Positions 21,528 to 33,439 of a DNA stretch of 42,542 nucleotides are shown here, piece by piece (position 1 is the stretch's first letter; each line of letters starts with the position of its first letter). The DNA is from Saccoglossus kowalevskii (taxonomy: Eukaryota > Hemichordata > Enteropneusta > Harrimaniidae): positions 1,238,099-1,280,640 of the forward strand of contig NW_003123903.1 in the NCBI RefSeq assembly GCF_000003605.2. The letters are read 5' to 3'. The notes beneath the pieces are model-generated. The model was given only the letters and a program-made list of their open reading frames with translations. It searched no databases and was not told the origin of the DNA. Both the position numbers and the translations under genes were made by a program.

Positions 21528-22058
21528 GGTAGCAGGATAGTTTTTTGCATGAAAAATGTAAACACTATAATCGGAATAAATTTTACAAGAAACCATACAA
21601 TCTATATATGTTTGGAAAGCTCTTGACTTGTATTTTCCTATTATTAATATTTTATGAACATTGTGTTTGTTTTAGCGTCACGTGATTCTAAAAATCAACG
21701 GGCTAATAATTTAACTAACGTGAATGAAATTTTAATTGTCATCTCTACAGTCATTCGTGCAATCAAAAACTTTACACTGTTTTGAAGCAAAGGTCATGAA
21801 GTTTAAATCCGTATTTCTATTTTTTGCATTAAGTTTTTTTTTTCTTTCCGAAAGTCACAAATTTCAAGCACGTTTTTTGGTGTTAAAGTTAGAGTATACC
21901 GGTGGTTTGCGCGAGGTTTGTGAAAACACGCAATATGATTTTGCAAATATGTAAATACGGATATGAAGCCAACATATCCAAGAGTAAGAAAAGCTAAACG
22001 GCGACATCGTAGCGCTATTCACTAAAACGCCATTTAAAATTAGGTCAACGGTAATTGC
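21528..22058 (+). repeat. second copy of the transposon left end
   Basis: Begins GGTAGCAGGATAGTTTTTTG and follows 20723-21119 almost base for base. After TTTTTTGGTGTTAAA it has about 130 extra bases, then rejoins at AACGCCATTTAAAATTAGGT. It is not preceded by TTAA, so it is an internal duplication or an assembly artefact rather than a second insertion. Confidence 0.85.
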
Positions 22059-22521
22059 CAGAAACCGAACACCGAGAAATCGGCACTTTTATGATTTCAA
22101 ACTTCAATCAACGTTAACTCCCGTTTTAGCAGCAAAATTTACATGGGCTAATTGTAAATGAAATGCTTTGAAAGTTATTTTCGAGAAAAATCATGAACCG
22201 ACATTTATATCTGTGAAAAACTTTGTTTTTTGGCCGTTTTCTTTCACGCTATGAAGTTTTGTGACGGTCTGTGCTGATAACGAACGGTGACGTCATTCAT
22301 TAAAGCTTGGATTATGCAAAGTGGGCGGTTCTGTTTGCGAATAACAAACAATACAGACACTACACTTGGCAGTTGAAGTGTATGCAAATACAGTGTATTT
22401 ATTTTTGGGCCGTTGTGTTTGTAAACTTATTAGTTCAAGCATGCCGCGAGTTTTGGAGTCTCCTGGAGGCAGCTCGTACATACTGGCGAAAGGGCGGACC
22501 CGTTACTGGTTGAGGTAACCC

Positions 22522-23173
22522 CTAATAGCTTGACAGTTTCACCAGAGCGTGCCGTCCCTTTCCAATCGCTCGCATTCCAATGGCAGCTTTTCTATTTATT
22601 TCGAAAACTGCTCCCTTTTTTCGGGATGACGGGAAGCTAGGCTGGCTCAGTTTCGATTGAATACAACCTCCTTGCGTGCAAAGAAATTCAAACTGACTGC
22701 CTAGACCGTGACGCCTGCGCTCTACTATTGAGATATTGTCTACTTTGCAAAATTGACAAATCTCTTTTTCTAGGGCGCCATTCAACAGTGACATGTCAAC
22801 GAGTCGAATCTCGCCGTCTTCAAACGATCGGCCGTGACATTCACTCTCACTTTCTTCTTCTACGTCGGAAGGTAACAATATTTTCCTGCGAGATACAGAC
22901 AATTTCTCGAACGTTTTGAACAGGAGTATCACCCACTATATCGAAGTCTGATTCATCGGACTCTCAGTGTCACGGTAAAACTTTCTTCATCCACTTCATG
23001 GCTGACACTGGTTTCGACGAGGAAATCCGTTCTGTACAACCCAGCATCGTCTCTTTCAACATCTTTTTGACAGGAGTGATCATCTTTTGACGTTTTTCTT
23101 CTTTCTTCCTCGTTTTCTTTTTCTTGGAAATTTTCGCGTGCTTACTATCTCGTCCATAATTAGTGAATGACAA
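22522..23173 (-). pseudogene. decayed transposase N-terminal region
   Basis: Two broken frames on the minus strand. The upstream part (23173-22970) opens GRDSKHAKISKKKKTRKKEE, a basic start. The downstream part (22932-22522) has an acidic stretch (DVEEESESECHG), LVDMSLLNGALEKEICQFCK, a GLGSQFEFLC block and EINRKAAIGMRAIGKGRHAL. The C-x-x-C followed by NRRA-x-x-AMR-x-IGKG-like block resembles the N-terminal part of metazoan proteins annotated as Mutator-like transposase domain. That assignment is from memory of the family. The frame ends at a stop soon after, the two parts are out of frame, and no catalytic region follows. Confidence 0.6.
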
Positions 23174-24276
23174 CTAAACTAAGGAATTACTGACAACCCT
23201 CCTTCTTTGCATATTTTGCACATTAATGAAGGAAGCTGCCCTGTTTTTTAATTGATGTGAATAGAATAATTGTAAAATGTGACCCAGTGATGTATGCCGG
23301 CATGTAGCATTTCCTGTGCTATTAAAAATCAAATCCCGCAAAACAGAGTTTTACCGTCGCAGTAACCTCGGGTCTTATACTTGTAGATGAATCTCTTCAA
23401 AATTTTTACTATTTCGTTCCCGGGCATTTTGTTCGCATGAGAACATTAGATAAAACAACTAAGTATTTATCAGACAGATTTATTACATGTAACATAATTT
23501 ACGAATTTAGAAAAACCTTAGCATGCAAGTATGCCTACTTGGTGAAAACTCCTCTGAAAATGGATTATATAAACCAGGTCCAAGCACATTCTTATCATTG
23601 ATCAACCTTTATATGTAGTTTGTGGCCTGTTATCAGAATTTTCATGCAATGCATAGCCACCACAGATGGCTGTATTTTATGGTTTGCAACCATATTTTGT
23701 AAAAGGGAGCCCCCTCCCAATGTTCCCAATGTAACTGCATTAACCCCGTGGTCAGACACCTTTCAATGACAAAGCCAAGAAAAAATATTGCAGAAATTTA
23801 TTGTAAGTTTTTATTCTGTTAACATATAATTACATTGAAGTGGTACATTCATGTACTTTTTTGTTTATTCAAAATTTGTTGTTTCAAAAGCGATTGTTTT
23901 GTCTTTGCTGTACTTCCTGTCTAGAAAGGCAGCAGTGCACACATCTTACCAGCTGTGTGTAAACTACAAACAGATATCTTATCAGTTGTTTGTAAATAGC
24001 AAATAAAGAAAGTGGCCCAACTTAAAACTATTTACCCTCAGTTCAGTTATGTTTGTAACCATGCATATTAATGAGATGCACTAGTTGGGTGTACACTGGA
24101 TAAACAAAAACTTGGCCATTTGTTTGCACACAAGAAAAAAATCAGTTTACTTGTACAAGATATTTTTTTTTCAATAAAATAAATACACCAATGTATGTAG
24201 CATGCCTTAGGGAGCTATTCGTGTGATTTTCAAAAAAAATGTGAAAAGTGCCCAAAAAACTTTTCTGCTACCTTAA

Positions 24277-24360
24277 AGCATCTATGTGCCAATTTTCATC
24301 AAAAACCGGTGTATGGTTCTTGAGATATCAGGGGAACAGTCGGACACACATTATATCCAC
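24277..24360 (+). repeat. right remainder of the octamer-repeat array
   Basis: Continues the unit broken by the TTAA element: AGCATCTATGTGCC, a TTTCATCAAAA-like block, then GGTTCTTGAGATATCAGGGG and AACAGTCGGACACAC. It gives the empty-site structure of the transposon insertion. Confidence 0.75.
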
Positions 24361-27300
24361 ATTGCTGTGACAAGACTTAGAAGGCAAGGACTTGCAGGAT
24401 ATGACCTCCTGACCTTTGTGTGCATACCAGTTCTGCAATACATATCTTATAATATGAACTGACAATAATGTACATAGCTTAATTATTCCAGCATTTTGTA
24501 AATTCCACACTTCCACTAAGGTTAAAATAGTTGTCGGCATGGTATCAGATACTATAAAGTGGTTTTCAACCTATTTAAGGATCAGATGCACTTTCTAATC
24601 ACATCTCAATCTTAAAAATATATTTTCTGATGTTTATTTTACTTTTCTGGGTATAATGTCAAAATATTTTTAATTGATGACTATATTTGATTAATAATTC
24701 ATAGTTTGTATGAAGTCTAAAATTGGTGACTGGTGGAGGGTTAAACAGACACTACATTTATTATTTGAAGTTTTTATTTGGTATAAGTTACCATTATGGA
24801 TAAATGCAGGGAGTATGGTAACCACTGCTGCCAAGGTCAGTTATTTTATAGCAGAGCAGGGAGTTCAACAGAGAGATAATTGTTGCCCTAGTTACAAGAT
24901 GCCCATAGTTTCAGAAATATATCACCAGTAGTGACGAGTACAGTCACTAAGCAAACTCAACTGTACGCTTCATACCAGGACTTCATAAGGCTGACAGATT
25001 ATGATGGATGGCATATCTCAATATTAAATGCCAATAATTGGTACCATGACCTGATTTAAATGATAGAGCCCTGTTTCCACAATCCAGCATACAATAAATA
25101 CAATTATTGGTTTCTATGCATTTCTATTAAGATACTTCTATTATACACTACTCAGGCAGGGATCTTTTTTAACAAGGGAACAGGGGCGCAGCACCCTCAT
25201 GCCATGGCCATGCACCCCTTACACTGGGGAGCAGATCCTCTGGCAACCATAAAATTCTGATTGACATGTGGCCACAGTCAACTGTGACCTGTCTGATAGT
25301 AATTTTGGGCCCAAGGAAGCCATAGAATGCTCCATTTTAACTTAGAATTATCAAAAACTCCACACCCTGGTAGGGAGAACCCTATCTCTCCCACTTTGCA
25401 GTTTTTTCTAGAAAAACCTCTGTCAGGCATTTTTTCACCACAGGAATCAAACTCACTACTGGGTGAAAATGCTACGCCATCATGTTCTTCATGTTAAGGT
25501 TGATGCAAGGACACTAAAACTAAAGCAAATCAGACAAGTTGATGGGTTTACACTACCCCTATACTGTAATCATAGATACTGTCTGTCAGGAATAATTGGG
25601 AGTGAATTTCCTGTCTGAAGTTGCGTCTCTAGTACATGTATCTGATTACAAAGTACAAGTAGTATTCACTAAAGTACAGGATGGAAACAAGACTTTTAGA
25701 CTCAAGACAAAAAATATCCCACCCACACCGGACATATTTCTCATAGCCAAATTGACAAGACAGCTGCTGTGTCTTCCAATAAATATACTGTTTCAGAGGT
25801 TGATATATAAACAAACAAGGTACTTGACAACATAATTAGTGACTTTGAACTTGTGGCAGCTGCATGAACAATAGTTGTGCTGAAAATGATAAAACTGAAC
25901 AAACTAACAAAAGTAGCCATGACCCAAAAAAAAAATCCTCCTCTTTTCAAAAAATGTAAATGGGTCAGAGTCTTGAGGGGTTGGTCTTTATATATTTAAA
26001 TCTCACAACAAATTTACGTTTTGGATTAAAATGACAATGGATAACAAAATATAGATTAACTTTGTAAACAACATAAACAATAGTGTCCCATGATTCTTTG
26101 GTGCAATCCCTGGGATTGGAAGTTTCCCCTTTAAAGTTTCTAGGAGATATGTACAGTACAGTATTAATCTAAACAAAGACCTCCGTTCTCAGCTCACATT
26201 CAAGGAAATCAACCACTGATTAACCCCTCACCAAACAATTAACCCTCCTACCCAATAACTCAGAATTAAATTCAATTTATTTGACATTTAATTAAATTCA
26301 AACTATATATAGGGCTGTGATTTATTTACTGATTAATTGAATCGTATCTAGTTAAATTAACTTAAATTCAATTGAATGTAATTTATAAAGTTAAATTTAA
26401 TATAATTGCTTCAGCCGACAGACTGCTTCAGATTAAACATAGCTATAAATCTTAAGAAGCGCAGCATCTATTTAGGAAGGGTTTATTGTTTTATACAACA
26501 GTGAGTGAAAGAGAAACCGGTCTGAGGCGAAATTAGTCGATTTTCGCATTGGTAATGATACCCACCACACACAAGACAATTCAAAAAGACAAGATAAATT
26601 ACCTTATTAAACATTCGAGTTATTCACGACTGGTTTTCTTTCAAACTCTTGTCGATACAGATGGAATATTCCGTTCTCGCGTTACCAATCGACATCTATG
26701 ATATGTCTTCCAACTCCGATGTGTTCACCACCTGCGTCGGGGAACGTCAGCCATTTGCAACGAGCCTGAGTGTAGCACGCAACTTGACTGGCATTGAACG
26801 AAGGTCAGGAAAACAGTCCTCGTGCTTTAACCTCAGCCTGATAACAGCCAATCATTTTCAGCTGACATCCTACTGTTTACAAACATTTATTCAGTGAATT
26901 ACCGACCTCCAGCTGGGTGTTGAGATGAACGCAGACATCCGATATCTTCGATGACACTAAATATAGCTTCTGGCGTCTGCAGGCTGGTGGCGCCAAGGCA
27001 AGTTTGATTAGACATAGAGGGCGTCATTTTCGATTATATTGACCAGACCAAGACATTAAAGACCATTATCTATAGGAAAATGATAGTGGATGAACGTAGT
27101 CCTTTATAATTATTCAATATGGCCAGGGGTTTTAAGCAATTATCCTTCATCAATGTAGTGTCTGCGACCATTAGTCTATACGTTTTTTTTTTTTAATGCA
27201 CTGAAAATACACTTTCTTCTAAAATATTCTGTGTAACTCTGTTCTCTGTGAAGTCTATTTGGTTTCAAATTTTGATTTTTTGATTTCTGAACGAATACAG

Positions 27301-28640
27301 GACTAACTCATTGGGAAAACCTTGTTGTTAATAAAGCTGGACATGAACCGATAATGTTGTTATTAATCGTGGCTGTGTGATTTGTTCTTCGGACGCCCCT
27401 AAATCCATTTAAACCATTATTTTTGTTTCTGCGGGGCGAGTAAACAAAAGTTTTTTTTCTTTTGAAGACTAGAATTTCATCGCACAACTTTTATCAGTAG
27501 CGGTTACCTATTATAGCTATTTTAGAGTGATATATTTTTATATTCCATGGTGAGTTTAGCCAAATATGAAACTTTGTTGTTGTGTCACGTGCCAGACATC
27601 TAATTGTACTTGACCAGACTAACTCTTGTTCTGTCGGTTCGCATGGTTTACTTTCCGTTCAGAAGCTTTGGTTTTAACCCAAATAGAACAATGCTTCGTG
27701 CATTACACGTGAAACGTCAAGTCAATTCTACTCAGTTTTTAAGCGCCTTGAATTCAATTCTTCTCAGTTTTTATAATTTTTTTTTTTTATATTTTGCTGA
27801 AGTTAACAGATTTATTGCCCATTTTGTTCAAAATTATCCTTAGAAATGAAGAACTTTAAAGGGTCAAGTTGTTGTGTCATTATTACAGCTTAGATACAAG
27901 TACATTTTATTAATTAATTCATTACGAATTGTATATTAGTCCCTCATTGGATTGATAATATTTCAGCCAAATTATGAAAACAAAATTAAAATGAATATTT
28001 AGGCCTGTAGAGGGCGCAATTAATCCGTCTGTCTATTACCGCTATCTCAATGGTATACCTGTACATCTTCCGTGGGACACTGCCCTCGGAGGACACTACT
28101 CATTCGATAATTTCACGCCTCGATAAACAGCTTTACTGCAACTAAACCTCGAGAGCAAAAACTGTAGTCTTTTATAGCCGGTCTTAGCTCGTTATTATTG
28201 CCAGCTATTGTACCGTTTGCTCATTAAAATCGAAGGTTCTTTGTTATCATCCTATCTATTCACGGCAGTTCATTGCGGCGATTGCCCTTCGAGTAGATAA
28301 CTGTCGCCGCGTGTTTTCTGCTGAAAATGTGATATGTCGAAGGAAATATATAAGAAAATACTGGACGTTGGGCGTATTTGTAGTAAGAATAATTAAACAC
28401 GCATATTTCTGTTATCTCGGACGGCATTACTCCTTGATTAAATAAGAATCGGTAGTTGAGAAAGAGCTGGAAGCTCAGTGCAAATAACATATAAGGTCTA
28501 CGCTGACGCCTATGGTAACCATTCAATACAATGAACAATACGTCGAAGGGTGGGTTTAGTTGAACAGTACAAACACTGATGCGCTCGACCACGCTATTCA
28601 ACTCTCATCGGTCACATTCTTCCGGCTAACTAACGGTTGT
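24361..28640. other. intergenic region
   Basis: No convincing gene. It contains interspersed repeat copy 2 (25155-25430), an AT-rich low-complexity stretch at 26260-26420 and T runs near 27185 and 27775. Open frames such as 26649-26897 (plus) and 28601-28260 (minus, 113 codons) show no domain, signal or splice context. Confidence 0.6.
25155..25430 (+). repeat. interspersed repeat copy 2 (matches 3185-3430)
   Basis: Same block order as copy 1, with an insertion between CAACCATAAAATTCTGATTG and CCATAGAATGCTCC. No coding frame is seen. Confidence 0.85.
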
Positions 28641-28644
28641 TATC

Positions 28645-28748
28645 TATAAAAAAACAACACAGAAACAAAATGGCAGGCGTTCGACTTGCTTGGATTCGAG
28701 AGCACACGCTTTCGTGGATTTAATCAAATCAATTGGAAATGGAATAAC
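28645..28748 (+). promoter_or_regulatory. candidate promoter and non-coding first exon of the CARD-UBL gene
   Basis: A TATAAAAA box at 28645-28652 lies about 100 bases before a consensus donor (GGAATAAC|GTGAGT, exon end 28748). In between is a 17-codon upstream frame starting ATGGCAGGCGTT. The coding exon of the CARD-UBL gene begins with 24 bases of 5' UTR after an acceptor at 33093, so an upstream exon must exist, and this is the best candidate I can see. The intron would be 4.3 kb. It is inference without transcript support. Confidence 0.3.
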
Positions 28749-29735
28749 GTGAGTACAAGTACAATATATAGTAAGTTGTTCTTTCTTGTTTATTAACCAC
28801 AAAAAATAGGGTTTTCATTTCGCGTGTACAAAATACACTGTATATCTCAGTTGTTTGACGATTATGACATGGAAACGGGTCAAACATATAATTTCTTCTG
28901 ATCTAAACATTTATGGTGATTATAAAATAATAAAATGTCAACTAATTTATACAATGACTTAAATATAACAATGTATTCACAAAAATGATATAAATTATCT
29001 AAACATATTATAAATCATCGCAAATATTTTTTCAAACCGTTCTTTAACCGTTAAAGTGTTTTTGACTCTCTGTTTTTATCTGATAAAAGCTGCCCGTCAC
29101 GTTATATTAGAAAGTACATGTTAGTTTATAAACTCTAATCCTAAAGTGGTTTACGGTCGTGAACACACATAGTCGATCAAAAATACAGTGATATCGATCT
29201 CATTGTCTATGTTATTGTTTATATGCTTCAAATTGTAAACTTCACCTTGTGGTAGCAGGGATTCCGTGCGACTTCTGAATAGGATTAATTTAGCACTGCC
29301 CAATTTAATTTTCGAGCGCTTGTATTCGCGTAGGTATTAGAAAGGAGTGAATCAACCATGAACGTATTCGCTGACAACAACGAACAAGCTAGCATAGATT
29401 CGTGAACGCACTTCTTTTTAAAGCTTCATAATCACTCATTGTCGTAAAAACTTCGACACTTTTGTCAACTTTGAAATGTTTTGAGACGTTTTCTAGCACG
29501 CTGAAATCTCAGCCAGATGCCAGCGGATATGTCACGCTCGCTGTGATGGAAAATTGAGCCATAGACACGTATTTTTTTATTTCACGTTATATTAAAAATC
29601 GGTTAAAAGTAATGAAGATAAATTGTTGATGTATTGAGTGACATATGTATGAAAAGAATCTTCCAGAAACTGTGGGGTTTCTATATTTTGCCAAGACTCA
29701 CCTAGAGTGACTTTCAGTAGTTTTAAAATAAGCCG

Positions 29736-29929
29736 CCCGATATTATACTGATAAAAACGGCCATCTCTGTCCCCAGGATTCCTTTATTATTTTTCTTTCA
29801 CTGTGACTTTCTTTATTTTATATTCAGCTCGTCCCGATATTATACTGATAAAAACGGTCATCTCTGTCCCCAGGATTCCTTTATTATTTTTCTTTCACTG
29901 TGACTTTCTTTATTTTATATTCAGCTCGT
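29736..29929 (+). repeat. 97-bp tandem duplication, two units
   Basis: CCCGATATTATACTGATAAA starts units at 29736 and 29833, and CCCGATCAAG starts the flank at 29930. The two units differ at one visible base (GGCCAT against GGTCAT), so the duplication is recent. It is non-coding. Confidence 0.95.
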
Positions 29930-30566
29930 CCCGATCAAGTGACCTCTTTTGATCCCGGCCAGATCAATAACTGTCATGAGCCCGAGCCCTTTGACGATCA
30001 CCAAGGCAACACGGCTCGTACAATTTGTCCGGTCGTTTTCTTGTGAACCACACATACACGAAAACAAATAATACAGCCTGCTTGAGCTTTAACACAAATA
30101 TAAAGTTAAAAAGGCAACTAATTCTAGCCTTTGTACCAATATTCACCAGCCACTTTGTTTGAAACTTAATAGGTTGTTTTGGTGTATTTAGTTGTTCACC
30201 GATAGCACAATATATCCCCGCGTTCCGTCATTGGTAATGTTGCTGAGTTCACACTGTTATTTGATTACCGTGAGTGAAACAAAAAAGTGCATCCCACAAA
30301 GTGGGCAGTTGTGTATATTTCCTATTTATAGCAGTATTCATACCACAGCCCGGCTTTTCACAAAATACGTTAATTTATTTATCACCGCACTATAGGCAGC
30401 CAGCCCAAAAGCACAGTCCCTGATAGAGGGAATGTGCCAAAAGTAAACAACTTTGACAACACATAACAATTGTTTGAAGTGACATCAAACATGAATATAA
30501 AAACCATCGAAACTATTACATGTATAATGTATCGTTTCTGTAATGCAAAATATACTACAAACTTAA

Positions 30567-30888
30567 AGGGCGGTAGTCGTCGCGCCACGCATGCGCGATA
30601 CATATACCGTCCCTCAAGGTGTCTCATATAAACCAAGACGGCACTTTTGACTGTTGCGCAGATGAACGAATACAAACTGAGACGTTACCAAGCTTTAATT
30701 AGGTATTTTTTTAGGTGATTGGAAGATATCGAAGGAGTCACCTGCGGTAATTAGTCCAATGAGTCGCGCCCAGATCAAACCTCATACATGTACTTGTGAT
30801 TTCTCTTAGAAGATCGCATTGGATTGTGGGAAAATCAATGATTGTCAACACAAATGTCGTACATGCGCAGCGTGACGACCACCGCCCT
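30567..30888. mobile_element. TTAA-flanked MITE, 322 bp
   Basis: The left end is AGGGCGGTAGTCGTCGCGCC and the right end in reverse is AGGGCGGTGGTCGTCACGCT. Both sides are flanked by TTAA (30563-30566 and 30889-30892). TGCGC motifs lie inside each end. There is no coding frame. The ends match those of the 79-bp element at 38947-39025. Confidence 0.82.
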
Positions 30889-31827
30889 TTAACAAGATTG
30901 GTCAGTGTACTGTATTGAGAAGGGTACTAATCATGGGGTCTTTAAATGTTGAATTCTGTAGAAGTGATTTATATATTTTGTATTATCTCGCCATATAATG
31001 AACAATCAACACAAAAATGATACCCGTCTGTGATTGTGTTCAAATCACAGACCAGACAACCTCATCACAAATCATTAATTTACGTGTAGATATTACATGC
31101 ATTGGGCGGAAGTTTCAATGAACATTTCACATTTGCGAAGAAAAGTTTCAATATCTTTCGTTATTAATTTTAATTTTAATTGCGTGTGTTTTTATTTTTA
31201 AGATTTTTATTTGGATTTATACATAATATGTCTTGCCAAATATTTTTAAATAACTTAGCAGTTCACATGAGTTTGAACGGTCTCAAAACTCAAATGAGAA
31301 ATCTTTCATTAAATAATTTACTCTCTCTCTCTCACTTCTTCAAATGCAAGCAGTATTACATTATTTTAAACACTGACCCTTTTTTATTCGGAATTTAAAA
31401 TTAAAATTTTTATATATTTTGCACATTTTGAAGATTATGAAAGCCACGTCTAACTTGATCGATACATATAGTGTTTTTGCAAATAATCTTATTATGGATA
31501 TTTTAGCAGAGTATACAATCTTTCGTCACCTAGAATGATTTGAATGTCCAATTTACTTTCAACAAATCATGTCAAATCCATCCCAAAATGTACAACCATG
31601 ACTCGATGTACTTGTACATAGGCAATCCCAAACCGTTGCATGGTTTGAAAACAGAACATCAGGTAAATTGTATATTCCGGAAGTTTATTATTATTATTAT
31701 ACATGTAATAATGATTGATGATACGTTATTTTTGTTCCCTAACGCATATTGACATCGTATGCAAATACCAATATTAATGCTAGAATACATGACAGCCTAT
31801 AGTGAGACAAAATTAGAGAGGGAAATA

Positions 31828-31849
31828 CTAGCTGCAGTTCTGCAGCTAG
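31828..31849. repeat. 10-bp palindrome with 2-base centre
   Basis: CTAGCTGCAG and its reverse complement are separated by TT, and the direct repeat GGGAAATAC flanks each side. It may be the footprint of a small excision. No function is known. Confidence 0.8.
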
Positions 31850-33117
31850 GGAAATACGAGAAATATAATCTCTATGTATGATACATGTATTCTGGACACA
31901 GGGAAAGATATTGTCTGCAAATCGTCGATGATTTATTGAAGATCATAATTTATGTTTAGTCTGTATTAACAGACAACTTTCACTCCTTGTGTCGGTAGGT
32001 GAACTAGCCAGGGTTTTTACACGAGGAGTCGTTCCAAACCGTTGCGTGGGCGAGAGGGGAACTGAATACCGGGAGGGGGCAGTTGATACATACTAGTAGA
32101 TGGATAGGGAGGTGCTTCTGAATGGCAAAATCTATACCCATATTTATACCATAGTATAGTTTCTGTCATCACTGTTTATTCCAAATAAAACAGTTAACCT
32201 CATTTGCTCTATTAGAAGAGCATCTCCAATAGAAGCACATGTAAGCCAATAGTTCATTGTATATTGATTTATTAAAATATGTATTTTGACCATAGAAACA
32301 CCTCTGTCACTTACACAAGTATACCAAATCGGAAAAATATTACCGATATTTATACCGATACTTATACCTAAAATCCAAAAAATGAGACCCATTTCAAGGG
32401 CACGTTTCCATTAGATAAGTTCTATGTATTGCCCCCCCCCGGAATTGAATCTCCGGCAGAATTCCTAAATAACATTTATTTTAATATGTTTGCCGTGATC
32501 CAGTGATGACATGGCTTTACTGGTGTCGCTGGGCAGTAAACGCACTGTGTAGCTTCGTCGGCGTGGTGCAGTGTTTGTCTTTCAATTATATTGAAACATA
32601 TACGATCACAATAATCTCTAACCCTGTACATATGTATAATCTAAATTGCATAATTAATTAGTTTATTGAGTGTCAAAGTTACAAAATGCAAAACATGAAC
32701 AATGCACAAATGATATGACTAGTGTAGATATAAAGCATGATAGAATTATTTTCATTTGTTTCATTTGTGTAATGACGTCAAACATTCATGCTAAAGATTG
32801 TTAAGTTTGACCGTGTTTTTAGGAAAGAAGCATGCAAGTCCCACATTTGACCTACTTTACGAGTAAACACGGTATACAATTAACATCCCACGTCACATGA
32901 CAAATCGATGGTCAGTCCACTGTTTAAAAAAGAAACACTAACATAACTTAGAACCCATTCATTTCCCCTGGAAACTGTAGATATTTTGAGTTCGTAAGGA
33001 TTTCCCCGATAGGAGTTGTCAGGGAAAAAGAAAAAAATCCTGAAATGTCCGTGAATGTATTGAATATACAAACTTAATTTAACTTTTTTCCAGGTGACCG
33101 ACCACTAACAGTACACA

Positions 33118-33439
33118 ATGGAAAAGATACACAGAGAAGTACTTAGTTCTAATATGGCCAAGCTGGCTGATGAAATAGACGTTGACGATTTCTTGGACGA
33201 TCTCCGAAATGAAGAAATTCTGACTGAAGTTTTGACTGAAGACATCGAGTCAGAAAAATCTCGGAGAGCCAAGACGGGCAAAATGGTGATTCTGTTACAG
33301 TCGTGTGGACCCAAAGCATTCAAAGTTTTCAGACAATTGCTAAAGAAAAAGGGACACACGGACATTGCATTGAAAATGAAGAAAGATGTGGAGGAATTAA
33401 AAATGCAGGAAATTACACGAGATCTTAAGAAAATAGAAA
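33118..33439 (+). CDS. CARD-UBL gene coding exon 1: CARD 1
   Basis: Encodes MEKIHREVLSSNMAKLADEI, then DVDDFLDDLRNEEILTEVLT, KTGKMVILLQSCGPKAFKVF and RQLLKKKGHTDIA. The R-x-x-L-x-x-x-x-x-x-L helix 1, I-L-T-E turn, and L-x-x-x-GPKAF-x-x-F-x-x-x-L block are the class I CARD pattern seen in adaptors such as RAIDD and in CARD9-type proteins. The acceptor is TTTTTTCCAG at 33093 and the donor is GAAA|GTAAGT. It ends one base into a Lys codon. Confidence 0.85.

Larger units (their letters stand above)
20723..24272. mobile_element. TTAA-flanked DNA transposon, 3.55 kb, decayed
   Basis: The left end is GGTAGCAGGATAGTTTTTTT; the right end read in reverse is GGTAGCAGAAAAGTTTTTTG. TTAA flanks both sides (20719-20722 and 24273-24276). 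The flanks rejoin as a continuous octamer-repeat unit, which shows a real insertion. A TTAA target duplication fits the Kolobok or piggyBac superfamilies. A decayed transposase start lies on the minus strand (22522-23173), and the catalytic part is missing, so the copy is non-autonomous. The left end is present twice (20723-21119 and 21528-22058) around an assembly gap. Confidence 0.82.
28749..33093 (+). other. probable first intron of the CARD-UBL gene
   Basis: It holds the 97-bp tandem duplication (29736-29929), the TTAA MITE (30567-30888), a palindrome (31828-31849) and a repeat fragment near 32200-32295. Otherwise AT-rich. No protein gene is recognised. Confidence 0.45.

Noticed and set aside
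22522-22932. Host gene for a zinc-binding protein
   Set aside because: The frame is inside the TTAA element, is broken upstream, and its blocks match a transposase N-terminal region better.
28260-28601. Minus-strand 113-codon open frame
   Set aside because: No domain, no signal peptide, no splice context. It overlaps the region just upstream of the candidate CARD-UBL promoter.
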